A stretch of 64,000 nt of DNA, taken from the NCBI GenBank assembly GCA_034770075.1, contig CM068383.1:40009222-40073221 (forward strand), written 5' to 3'. A model generated the notes under the pieces. It was given only the letters and a program-made list of their open reading frames with translations, made no database searches and was not told where the DNA came from. The position numbers and the translations under genes are program-made. Below, one piece after another: positions 50,169 through 60,136 of the stretch. Within the stretch, counting starts at the first letter, position 1; every line of letters begins with the position of its first letter. This stretch comes from Aralia elata (taxonomy: Eukaryota; Streptophyta; Magnoliopsida; Apiales; Araliaceae).

Positions 50169-51102
50169 GGTTCTATCAAGTATTGAGGTTAACACATAAG
50201 GAGCAAAGGTTGAAGTAGAAGGTGAAGATCAACTGTGACAGAGTTTCTTCTTTACAGTTAATCTTTCATACTTGTAATCTTAAGATGTTCTCTAGATTTA
50301 TGATGATGATTCCATTTATTATAATGAATTAATTCTTTTCGTTAAGGTTGCAATGGAATCCAATGCGTAGTTTGAATTAATTTACTCTCTTTTGGTTATA
50401 TTAATTATGTATGAATTGTTTATCATATTTTGTGCTTAGTTTATAATTGTTTAATCAACAATTATCTAATATATCTTAGATGAAATTGAAAAATGGATTC
50501 TAGGGTTAGATCTGAATATAATAACGTGTGATTTTGATTATTCTATGAATTGAGTAATTAGATTTGTGTATAGGATAAGAATATACCTATATGCCACATG
50601 TAACTTTGGTGAGAATTGGAATTTAATGAATTTATTCTTAATTATTTCGGATAGAAATATAGTGAAATAATTGGAGTAGATATTTTTATTTAATTATTTG
50701 AAAAAGGATTTTATAAATAGTTAGGAATTCTCAGTTTAAAATTCAACATAATTGACTAACTGGAAAGAGAGTGAAGAGGTTTAAATGAAACATTGAGGGA
50801 AATTGTAATCTTAGTATTTTAATCTGGTATTAATCTCTATTAATTAGTTAGTTAATTTTTACAATTGTTTTATAATCTTAAATTACATCGGTTTAAATAA
50901 AATCAATTTGATATAAAGTTAGTAGTTGGATTAATATTATTAATATATTCCTTGTGGGAACGATACTTTACTTACTCTATATTACTTGTTGATCACGTAT
51001 ACTTGCGTGTAAAATTATCAATATCAAATTGGGTAAACAAGTTTTTGACGTTCTTTTTATTTTATTTTAATTGTTTCCTTTTGCAGGCACTCTTGATCGT
51101 GT
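50169..51102 (+). mobile_element. Element J LTR part 3 and leader
   Basis: Continues J after F (TSD GGTTC first). GTGGGAACGATACTTTACTT and TTACTTGTTGATCACG near 50960-50995 match the end of the 25.4 kb LTR. The LTR probably ends near 51009; the primer site is not clear. Leader to 51102. Confidence 0.6.
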
Positions 51103-51183
51103 ATGCAAACACGATCGAAGGGATTTGAACCGCTATCGTACGAAGACGAAATAGAAAGAAGGTTCCAAAGGTTTTATCGCCAA
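51103..51183 (+). pseudogene. Element J gag N-terminus
   Basis: MQTRSKGFEPLSYEDEIERR, the usual start of Athila/Tat-type gag (MxTRS...DEIER). Cut after about 26 codons by the retroposon at 51181; it resumes at 51928. Confidence 0.65.
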
Positions 51184-51927
51184 ATTTTTGGGAGTTTATG
51201 CTGGAGTTTAACCAGCATCTATGGTGCCTGGTGGTTTCGTCGGAGCCTTGCCGGTCTTTTGGTCGAGGCTATGGTTATTTTGCAGATTCTGGAGTTTCTT
51301 GTCGGAATTTGTGGTACTTTCCTGATCTGGTTCATGCTTTATGTTTAGATTGGTTTATTGTGTTAGGTATGGCCAGACTTGGTTTGGGCGTGGTTGCTGT
51401 TCGCCGGTCGTTCGTGGACTGCTGCCGGATTTCGGCGACTTGGGGCAGAGTGCTGATGGTTCTTGGGCTGTGCATTAGGGTCCCACGGGGGTTTCAAAAT
51501 TCAAATTTGCTGATCCTTTTGCTTTGGGCCCCACTTGTTTGGATGCAGTTGTGTGCTGTCGATTCTGATAATGGCCCATGTGGACTGGGCTAAAAAGGGA
51601 AATGTCATTTGGGCCCAATGTGGGCTAATGATAGCCGTGATTTGCCATGTGGGCTGGGTTTATGCTACTACTGATGGGCCCATTGTTGTATTGCTTATTC
51701 GGATGGCTTGTCTGTGGTCTTGTCATATGTAACTAAGTCTCTTTAGATTTAGCTGGTTTATTTTGCCTAGCCTCGGGTTGTGAGGAAGTCTGTAAATAGG
51801 TTAGGTAATTGGTTTCCTAGTTTTAACTAGGTGTTCTAGTCCCTACAAGGAGATGGGACTATGCTTTGAGCTTCATTGTACTATCCAATTTTTTTGCAAT
51901 TTTTACAAACCAAATTTAGCAACAAAA
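51181..51927 (+). mobile_element. LINE-tailed non-autonomous retroposon (~745 bp)
   Basis: Inserted in J gag. It ends CCAAATTTAGCAAC plus poly-A, like the LINEs here, but its body (short frames at 51198-51732) shows no RT, endonuclease or zf-RVT. The flanks AGGTTCCAAAGGTTTTATC and AGGTTAAGAAAATTTTATC look like a decayed 20-bp TSD. Homologous in its 3' half to 61038-61895. Confidence 0.6.
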
Positions 51928-52143
51928 AAAAGGTTAAGAAAATTTTATCAAGAGAAAGTGAATCAAGAGACAATGGCTGCCGAAGAAGAACAGAAGTCGC
52001 TCAAGGATTATGCTATGCCGCAAGTTATAGTTTCATTCAAGCATTCGAAGACCAGCAATCCAGGCAAACACTTTTGAGATTAAGCCAGGCACAATTCAGA
52101 TGATACAGAATTCAGTGCAGTTTGGGGGTTTGCCAAACGATGA
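51928..52143 (+). pseudogene. Element J gag, continued
   Basis: LRKFYQEKVNQETMAAEEEQ, KSLKDYAMPQVIVSF, then after a shift EIKPGTIQMIQNSVQFGGLP NDD. The last block is the conserved Athila/Tat capsid start. Cut by the LTR at 52144; the rest of J is not seen in the window. Confidence 0.72.
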
Positions 52144-53285
52144 TGATAGACTCTACGACACGCTTGCGTGAGGTGGTCGTCGCCCGGATCGTTTCTAGCT
52201 AAGTTATAAGGTGGAACTTTCTCGACACCTCAACCCAATGCCTATAAAGAGACGAGAACCTTGGTACAATCGATCAAGCAATGAGAAGCTGCGTTAAATG
52301 GAACACCAACGACACACCTAAACCCCGTGTTTATAGTGAAACAGAAACCTCGGTACAATCGACGATTGACGCGGTAGAAGACGCCACACACAACTATGTA
52401 TTATTGTATGATAAGTCAATACTTGAATCTCAAAGAATAAACTAAGAAATTACTTAGGAATTCTTCAAAGAACCAAAAGTAGAGAATAATCTCACAAGAA
52501 TTGTATTGAAAAAAAATCTAATTAATGTATCATAATTACATCAGCCATGTATCATATTTATACTAGTAGAATTAACACTAATCTTATAAGGAAATAACAA
52601 ATCAAATTGGAAACAAAATCCTATATAATAAGTATCCTAAATACATTAGAATTGAAAAAAAAACTAATAAAATATTAAAATCCCGTGCAAATCTGCTTTA
52701 AAAATGCGCCTGGAAAGATGTTGAACGCGCTGGAATGCCGCAACCCTTAAAGGGGAGCACCGCGGCTCGGATTGGAGCGCTGCGGCCCAATGAAGGGAGC
52801 ATCACGGCTCGGAATGTTCTGCCCGCATCCGCGCGACTTTGCTGATTTGAGCCTTTAAGTCCCAAACTTGATTCTTTACTCCTTTCTTACTTCCGCCACC
52901 AAACATGAACCTTTGTATGGACCAAATCGTTGAACTTAGAAACATATCCCATAATGAATGCTTTGTCATGAAGCTTGAACATCCACAATGTCGCGTGATC
53001 GCTAATCTCTCCATGGATTGAATAATAACTTTGTCGAAGATTAGACGACACAAATGAACACGAACTCGACGATTTGGCTTGCATTAATTTAGTCTTACTA
53101 AATAGATTGTATCTAACAATCCCAAATCATATAGTTGATCTTCCTCTCGTGGTCTGCTTGAATTGAGCCTCATTTCGAACATTCTTGAATAGATTTCAAC
53201 CCAATTAATTAAGATCATTTTTTGAACCCTTGACGCTCGAGTCGATAGATTTATGACAAATTCTGACCCCCTCATACTCGTGTCA
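52144..53285 (-). mobile_element. D-superfamily solo LTR (1142 bp), subfamily of G
   Basis: Plus-strand ends TGATAGACTCTACG and CATACTCGTGTCA. No polypurine tract or internal sequence on its right, no primer site on its left. The flanking five bases (GATGA and TTGAA) do not match. TATA on minus at 52555-52562; GC cluster GGAGC(A/G)C(C/T)GCGGC at 52751-52812. Remnant pol-tail frames lie at 52802-53392. Confidence 0.8.
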
Positions 53286-53309
53286 TTGAATGACACGAGT
53301 ATGAGGGGG
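53267..53309. repeat. Head-to-head LTR palindrome
   Basis: CCCCTCATACTCGTGTCA, then TTGAA, then TGACACGAGTATGAGGGG: two LTR starts facing each other five bases apart. Confidence 0.92.
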
Positions 53310-53750
53310 GTAAGAATTTTATGACAATCTTTCGACTCCAGTTCTAAGGGTTCAACAAATGAGCTTAGGTGATTGGGCTGAAATCGACTCAAGGATGCTT
53401 ACGTTGGAGCTCAAGCTAAGTTATCATGACCGTGTTCGTGTGTATCGTTTAATCCGCGACAAAGCTATGTTGCAATTCGAGGAGGACTTAGAGTCAATAC
53501 GACATTATGGATGTCCAAGTAAGTTCCAGAGTTTACAATCGTTCATGCGACAACACAAGGTTACATTGCACGGAACAATGGAGAAGGATTCAAGCTTCAT
53601 GGCAAGATATTCATCATTGGATTTTGATTTCAAGCTCAACGATTTGGTCCACACAAAGGTTCATGTTTAGTGGCGGAAGCAAAGAAGGAGTAAAGGATCA
53701 AATTTGGGAATTAAAGGCATCAATTCAGCAAGGCAGCACGGTCGGGATAG

Positions 53751-55572
53751 TGAAAGTAGTATGCACACAAGCCAATCATATTTGGTATGATGTAGCATAT
53801 ACTTTGTAATCTTATTCATTTATTAATAAAAGAATTGATTTTCTTAAAAGGCATTTTACATTATGTACATAGTGCTGTTATATTAAATGTGATAAACCCA
53901 TAGTTTTGAGCAATGCTTTTAGAATCATGATGGTGATCATGCTAATGAGATCTAAATTCTAGATAGCTCACAAACTAAAATCGTTCCTAATCGTTAGATT
54001 ACTAAAAAGGGGATTAGTGAATCCGGATAGATTAGTACATACGTTGCTTGCTCTTAAGAAGAGGATGATTGATCTCACAATCATTTGTGTGGAGACACTA
54101 AAGCAAGTATGTAGGTGCTTATTGGAGAATAAGTTCACTGAACGTGGCTCGCTAAGGAATACCTAATGGAGTTTTACTCGCCTGTCAATAGGAATTCCTC
54201 TAGTGATAGTAGTACAAGTGATCTTTGGAGTTGAGATCATCATAGTATCTTGTGTATGATGAGTTATACTTTGACATGTCCCTTAAGACCTTTAGGGTAT
54301 ATCAAAGGGTATGATTGGGTATAATAAGTTGTACATGGAGATAGGTGAATGATCAACAAAGAATCTACCACGTCTAGTAAAAGATGTGAATGTCCTATGT
54401 GATTCGATAAATGACAACTGAGTAGTCCTTGGCCAAGGCAGAATGAAAGTAGAAAGGAGTTTCTAATTTGCATTATTTAGAGTTATGCATTTGGGAATCG
54501 AAATACATATAATTAAATAAAATAAGACTTGACAGTAAATCTATGTCTTATATTTAATTGAGACATTGTATGGTTGAAGGATTGAATTGTACGGTAACTA
54601 TTCACTGAAAGGTTCTTTTGTGATTAATGTTGATATCTATATTATCTGGAAAGTGGTTGATCGCTAAGGGGGCTTACCCTTATTGTAGAATAAATATTAT
54701 TTATTTAAATAAATTAAATAGTTTAATTTATTTATTTAAATAAGATTAGAATTGTTCTAATTGATTTATTCACAATCGGTTTAATATGGAGAACCTAAAG
54801 GGTCACACCGCAAGAGGAAAATATTTATTTAAGAAGTAAATGACATAATTGTAATAATAAGTTAAGTATATTTAATTTAATCAATGAAGATAGAATAAAT
54901 TAAATAGCTTAATATTTATTATTTAATATTTTGAAAATATTAAATATAAATTAATAAGAGGAGTCTTATTATTATTATTACTATTACTATTATTTAATTC
55001 CTAATAGGGATTGAGAATTAATTAATAGAAGTACTCTCCCATGAATTCCTAATTGGATTAGGAGCATAATTAATTAAATGAGTTTAATTATAATAGAAAC
55101 CCTAATCCTAAATAGTTTAGGGAAGGGTTATTCCTACATCTATAAATAAGAGGAGTCTTATCATAGATTGGGGTTACACACTCTTGCATTAGATTGTGGA
55201 GAGTACTTGCAATTTCTATAGAGATAGAAACTAGGGTTTTTCCAACACCCAACTTCTTGAATAACTATTCTTCCTTGGTGGATCACCTCTAGAGGCCAAA
55301 CACTTGGGTGGCTAACGTTGATCAAGCAAAGGAATTTAGTCGGTGGAATTCAAGGAGAACGCGAAGGAATTGAAGGTGAACTTGTACCCGAGGAAGCACG
55401 GTTCTACGAGGGTATAATTTCTTAATCTCTATCTCTTTCGTTTATATCATTAATTGAGCACATAGATTGATCATGGTGATGGTTTGTATAAAATTTTAAA
55501 ATCTGATTTTATCGCGCTTCCGCCTTATTTATGTAATTTGATTGCATGTTCGCGTCATATACAAACCTAACA
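53751..55572 (+). mobile_element. Element H: solo LTR, probably Ty1/copia type (1.8 kb)
   Basis: Begins TGAAAGTAGTATGC, ends CAAACCTAACA. TSD GATAG (53746-53750) and GACAG (55573-55577) match 4/5. Non-coding, with TATAAATA at 55141-55148 and a 3' end of the kind seen in copia LTRs (GCGCTTCCGCCTTATTTATG). No internal domain. It could instead be a LARD-type piece. Confidence 0.6.
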
Positions 55573-56472
55573 GACAGAACATTCCGAGCCGCGACGCTCC
55601 CTTCATTGGGCCGTGGCGCTCCAAGTCCGAGCCGCGGCGCTCTAGCGTGTCCTAGCAGATTTGTACGCGAATTTGCACGAAATTTTAGGGAATTAATTAT
55701 TTTCTAATTCTAATGTATTTAGGATACATATAAGTTAGAGATTTGATTCCATATTGATTTCTAATTGGATTAGGAGCATAATTAATTAAATGAGTTTAAT
55801 TATAATAGAAACCCTAATCCTAAATAGTTTAGGGAAGGGTTATTCCTACATCTATAAATAAGAGGAGTCTTATCATAGATTGGGGTTACACACTCTTGCA
55901 TTAGATTGTGGAGAGTACTTGCAATTTCTATAGAGATAGAAACTAGGGTTTTTCCAACACCCAACTTCTTGAATAACTATTCTTCCTTGGTGGATCACCT
56001 CTAGAGGCCAAACACTTGGGTGGCTAACGTTGATCAAGCAAAGGAATTTAGTCGGTGGAATTCAAGGAGAACGCGAAGGAATTGGAGGTGAACTTGTACC
56101 CGAGGAAGCACGGTTCTACGAGGGTATAATTTCTTAATCTCTATCTCTTTCGTTTATATCATTAATTGAGCACATAGATTGATCATGGTGATGGTTTGTA
56201 TAAAATTTTAAAATCTGATTTTATCGCGCTTCCGCCTTATTTATGTAATTTGATTGCATGTTCGCGTCATATACAAACCTAACAGACAGAACATTCCGAG
56301 CCGCGACGCTCCCTTCATTGGGCCGTGGCGCTCCAAGTCCGAGCCGCGGCGCTCTAGCGTGTCCTAGCAGATTTGTACGCGAATTTGCACGAAATTTTAG
56401 GGAATTAATTATTTTCTAATTCTAATGTATTTAGGATACATATAAGTTAGAGATTTGATTCCATATTGATTT
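55049..56472. repeat. 712-bp tandem duplication (H end plus G LTR)
   Basis: 55049-55760 and 55761-56472 are almost the same: I see one base change (GAATTGAAGG at about 55370 against GAATTGGAGG). Each unit covers the last ~520 bp of H and the next ~190 bp of G LTR. Breakpoint shared bases are only CT. Confidence 0.93.
55586..55643 (+). repeat. GC palindrome cluster in G U3
   Basis: GAGCCGCGACGCTC, GGGCCGTGGCGCTCC and GAGCCGCGGCGCTCT; repeated in the second duplicate at about 56298-56355. Confidence 0.85.
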
Positions 56473-56509
56473 CTTATTTCCTTATGAGTTTAGGGTTTCT
56501 CTTGTTTAG

Positions 56510-56517
56510 TATAAATA
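56510..56517 (+). promoter_or_regulatory. TATA box of G LTR
   Basis: TATAAATA in TAGTATAAATAAG, ~150 bp after the GC cluster. Confidence 0.58.
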
Positions 56518-56909
56518 AGAAATTAGCTGACGTAAACAAAAACACTTCAGATTATTAATAAACTTTTGTGAGATTATTCTCCTTTTGGTTTTTTGAGAAC
56601 TCCCAAATTATTCACAGTTTGTCGATAAATGTTCAATTGACTTATCATATAACAATAGATAGTTGTGTGTGGCGTCTTCTACCGTATCAATCATTGATTG
56701 TATCAAGGTTATTGCTTATATATAAGCGAGGGGTCAAGGTGTCATTGATGTCCCATTTAACGCAGCTTCCTTGCGCGATCGATTGTACCAAAGTTCTCGT
56801 CTCTTTATAGGTGTTGGGTTAAGGTGTCGTGAGCGTTCCACTTTATAACTTGCTGGAAACGATCCGGGCGACGACTACCTCACGCAAGCGTGTTGTGGAG
56901 TCTATCATT

Positions 56910-56924
56910 TGGTATCAAAGCCAG
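56910..56924 (+). other. Primer binding site of G
   Basis: TGGTATCAAAGCCAG, two bases after the LTR; one base from the initiator-Met complement TGGTATCAGAGCCAG. Confidence 0.85.
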
Positions 56925-57396
56925 GTTCCTAGCAGGTTACTTATCCTTTATTTTTCTTATTGAAGACCAAAAAAAAAGAGTAAAGAAAAAAAATTAGTTA
57001 TTTCGATTGATTGCTGTTGTTGGGGAAAATTATTATTTGTTGCAAATTGCTTGGTATCCGTAAGTTTCGAGATTGTTGAGAATTCATTCAAGAAGGATAT
57101 AATTGGCGATCGTGAATTTTTGTTGGTTATCATAGTCATACCTTCTATGTTTGTTCTTGATAAGTTATTTTTTTGAATTGAATAGTCAACTGTGATATTG
57201 TTTGGAGAATTCAAAAAGAACCTATAAGAGGGAATAATAGAGAGGTAAAAGGCAAGAGTGTGAGCTTAATTGAGGGTAAAAGCCAATTGAGCGATACACG
57301 AGAGATTTCATAATTGTGCGATACATTGTTTGAGCGAAACACGTAAGGGAGTGTGTGAGGAATTTTTTTATCTACTAACCTTGTTTTGCAACAAAT
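56925..57396 (+). other. G leader
   Basis: Untranslated leader between primer site and gag; no open frame on the coding strand. Homologous to the A leader, but without its MITE. Confidence 0.65.
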
Positions 57397-58108
57397 ATGT
57401 ATGGTTATAATTGTAAAAGTGTATATGGGTCTCGAAGGAATCCTTTCCAAGGTAGGAATGATCCAGATGCTTATTTGAGATGGGAGAAAAAGATGGAGCG
57501 AGAGTTTGAATATCATATCTTTTCCGAGTATAGGAAGTTCAAACTAGCGATCCAAGATTTTTTCGGTCATGCAGTTATATGGTGGGATCAGGTTGAGCAG
57601 GAGAAGATGTGGAGAGCATCCAATCGAGACATGGAAATAGTTGAAAACCGTGATGAGGAAGCGGTTTGTTCCAGTACAACTTAACAGGAGGAATGAGTAT
57701 GCATCTCCTAGACATGTAGAGCAACCTTCAAGGCGATCAACTTGGAATGATGATAAGAAGGTTCAAAGGCATGAGGAGTCGCATTGGAGACAACAACGAG
57801 AAGCTCCTATGGTGTATAGGGAACAATTATTTTCTAAGGAGGCAAGGGAGGACATCATGGATTCATTTCGTAAGGGGATGGAGGATTGTTGGATGCAGCT
57901 ACAAAACATCTCTAAGGCGCAAAAGGAGCAAGATCAACCGAGGGAGGAAAAAGATGAAAAAGAATATGCGGTTCAAGGAGAACTGTTAGATTCCAGTGTT
58001 CAAGATGAAGTCCATGATCAAAAGCGAGACAGTGAACGACAAAAAGAAATTGTTCAAAAGATTAAGTGTAAAAAAGAAAAATTTGAAAAAGAGTTTGGAA
58101 GAAAATAA
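57397..58108 (+). pseudogene. G: gag
   Basis: 57397-57684 (MYGYNCKSVYGSRRNPFQGR, DAYLRWEKKMEREFE, GHAVIWWDQV) continues after a shift at 57641-58108 (MKTVMRKRFVPVQLNRRNEY, REQLFSKEAREDIMDSFRKG, KEQDQPREEKDEKEYAVQGE). It matches A and, in the FQGR...AYLRW and KTVMRKRFV blocks, D. No zinc knuckle. Confidence 0.75.
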
Positions 58109-58260
58109 ACGAGAGATTGAAAATAGAGAGAATGAAAAGAAAAGAGAGATAAAGAATAGAGAGATTGAAAACAAACGAGAGAAAGAAATAGTTAAGAGAA
58201 AAAGTGAGCAAAAAGAAGAGAGAAATAAGTGACTATGAAAAAGAGAGTGAGAGTGAAAGG
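57996..58260 (+). other. G: Glu/Lys/Arg-rich low-complexity coding region
   Basis: 78-codon frame 57996-58232 of REIENRENEKKREIKNREIE type, likely coiled coil; the same kind of stretch is in A (15180-15420). Confidence 0.65.
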
Positions 58261-58280
58261 GAATTGTATTTTGAACAGCC

Positions 58281-58295
58281 AATGACTGTACGTTC
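58281..58295. repeat. TSD of SINE, left
   Basis: AATGACTGTACGTTC, identical to 58523-58537. Confidence 0.92.
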
Positions 58296-58522
58296 AACCC
58301 CAGTAGTTGGCGCAGTGGTTCAAATGAGGCCCCGGGGCGAGCCGTAGACTCGGACGTCCTGGGATCGAATTCCACTTGCAACAATTGTCAATGCAGAAAT
58401 GCAAATGGGGCCACGGTCCCCCAACGTAAGCTGAGAGTAAAAAAGCACTAGCACCAGGCTAGGGAGAATAGTCCGACTGCGATTGGGAAACTCCTCATTA
58501 GCAAAAATAAAAAAAATAAAAA
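58296..58522 (+). mobile_element. tRNA-derived SINE (227 bp)
   Basis: A box region TAGTTGGCGCAGTGG at 58304-58318 and B box-like GGATCGAATTCC at 58363-58374, spaced as in a tRNA promoter. A unique body follows, then an A-rich tail (AAAAATAAAAAAAATAAAAA). A perfect 15-bp TSD flanks it. It interrupts G between the charged region and the RT-like frame. Confidence 0.9.
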
Positions 58523-58537
58523 AATGACTGTACGTTC
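58523..58537. repeat. TSD of SINE, right
   Basis: AATGACTGTACGTTC, identical to 58281-58295. Confidence 0.92.
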
Positions 58538-59177
58538 GTACAAGACGGCGCTTTTGAATACTAACCAGATTAACTCTGTTTTGTTTAGTTCTGTTGTTTC
58601 TCTTATACAGGTGAGTGAATGCATACCCAGTGCTATCATTCCATACCCGTCAGCTTATGGTGTTCTTGAGGAAACGAAGGAGTCACCGAGGCAGGTTGGA
58701 GAGTTGATAGAGAGAGGTATTATGGATGAAGACATGAGTTCTTGTGCCGTTGATGAAATCATAGTTTCTAAGAAGGAAAGAATGTCGAGCTTGTGCATTG
58801 ATTTTAAATTGGTAAACAAGTATCGTTATTATTTTGTTTGCTTAGATAATATGTTTGATAAATTGCATAGTACTTGTGTTTTATCTACATGTGATGTTGA
58901 CCATGTGATGACAATACCTAATCAAATTAGTATTAGAGAATGTGATGAATGGAAAGTTGTGTTGACATATGACTTGTATAGGTGGATAGTTATTTCGGTT
59001 CGATTAACTAATGCATCTAGTGTTTTTATGAGTTTGTTAAAACATGTTTTGCATGCTTCCATTGGTAAATTTGTATTTAGCTATTTTGATAGTAAAATCG
59101 TCTTTATGATAAACTATGGAGGATATTTGATTTTTGTTGAGTTAGTTTATGAGTATGTGTTGTATTCTCGTTTTTAA
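58524..59177 (+). pseudogene. G: RT-like relic
   Basis: 217 codons: SYKTALLNTNQINSVLFSSV, PRQVGELIERGIMDEDMSSC, LCIDFKLVNKYRYYFV, EWKVVLTYDLYRWIVISVRL, TNASSVFMSLLKHVLHASIG, SYFDSKIVF. It aligns along its length with D/C RT, but the GYHQ box is unrecognisable and YFDD reads YFDS. Ends with TAA after VLYSRF, where A is still open. Confidence 0.72.
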
Positions 59178-59186
59178 TATCTTTAC

Positions 59187-59820
59187 TTGCATGAAATTCA
59201 TTCTAGGTTTTCTTATTCATATGTTGAGTTAGGTTTTCATGCTAGTCAATCTTTACATAACTTGTCGTTAGTTGGTAGTGGTAGTAATCATGTCATTCTA
59301 CTAGAGCAATTTTTATTGCATGACTTGCTATCATTTGGTATGAACTGTTTTGATGATATTCCTATTTTTATCGACACTTCGAAAAATTCTTTAGCACTTG
59401 TTGAGTTTGATTGTGATCGTCGTAATTGTGCAATTGAGTTTTCATCTTGTGATATTAAATGTGGCCTTTCAATTTCATTAATGCAATTATTTGATGTTGA
59501 CTGTGTTAATGTCAATGGAAGGGAAAAGTTTAGTTATGTTTTGCAGTTTCGAGATGGGATCATACTCATCAAGGAGGAAAGCATGATTCATTGTGCGAAT
59601 CATTCCGGACATGACATTGAAAGTCTACAGGGAAGTGTTTTGAATTCTGTTCTAGTAGACTATACATATGAATTTGAGTTTCTTGAGTTTTCCGAGATTA
59701 CACAAAAGATACATAAACCTTGGGTTTGTTTTGTGTTTAATCCAGGAATTCAAGAGTGTTTGCATCTGCGACGTGAAAAGTTTCAAAGATTGTTATTTGA
59801 TCCAGGTGCAATGGAATGGA
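59187..59820 (+). pseudogene. G: continuation homologous to A 13498-14568
   Basis: MHEIHSRFSYSYVELGFHAS, QSLHNLSLVGSGSNHVILLE, FDDIPIFIDTSKNSLALVEF, FDPGAMEWT. Open to 59820, then the homology to A stops and LINE sequence begins (the frame itself runs on to 59903 by chance). Product unknown. Confidence 0.6.
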
Positions 59821-60136
59821 CCCTCTTCAGGATGCCAAACATAGAAACAAGGGCAAATGAACATCTCCACCAAACTAATTATGTTAATGTTAGCATCTTA
59901 TAATATTAGGGGATTAAATAAAAAACCTAAGCAGGCATATGTAAAGCAGGTTATTGTAGATAACAATATCTCTTTTGTTGGGTTGCTTGAAACTAGGGTA
60001 AAGGAGCATAAGGCTTCTAGGATTTCAAGGGCTATTTGTAAGAATTGGAAATGGATGTTTAATTATGATTCCCACTACAATGGGAGAATTTGGGTAGCTC
60101 TTTGGAAGGTGGATATCCTTTTTATATCCTCCCAAC
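59821..60136 (+). pseudogene. LINE ORF2 start (endonuclease), fragment
   Basis: MLASYNIRGLNKKPKQAYVK (endonuclease start with the catalytic Asn), VDNNISFVGLLETRVKEHKA (catalytic Glu), WKWMFNYDSHYNGRIWVALW. It is interrupted at 60137 by the minus-strand LINE L2. A LINE ORF2 N-terminal part is rare in this window: the other copies keep only the 3' side. Confidence 0.8.

Larger units (their letters stand above)
53291..56907 (+). repeat. 5' LTR of G with insert H and a 712-bp duplication
   Basis: Starts TGACACGAGTATGAGG, ends GTGGAGTCTATCA. The U3 part 53359-53700 carries a pol-tail-like frame (LNDLVHTKVHV). Removing H and one duplicate gives roughly the length of its 52.1 kb relative. TATA at 56510-56517. 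Confidence 0.82.
53291..59820 (+). mobile_element. Element G: non-autonomous Ty3/gypsy (A-like), 3'-truncated
   Basis: 5' LTR 53291-56907 (enlarged by H and a tandem duplication), primer site 56910-56924, leader, gag 57397-58108, charged region, RT-derived frames to 59820, where it is cut. Same internal plan as A in the opposite orientation; no protease, RNase H, integrase or 3' LTR in the window. Confidence 0.82.

Noticed and set aside
52139..53290. GATGA/TTGAA as a TSD of the 52.1 kb solo LTR
   Set aside because: Only one of five positions agrees, so no TSD can be claimed.
58304..58374. A functional tRNA gene
   Set aside because: Only the A and B boxes resemble tRNA; no cloverleaf arms, and the TSD and A-rich tail mark a SINE.
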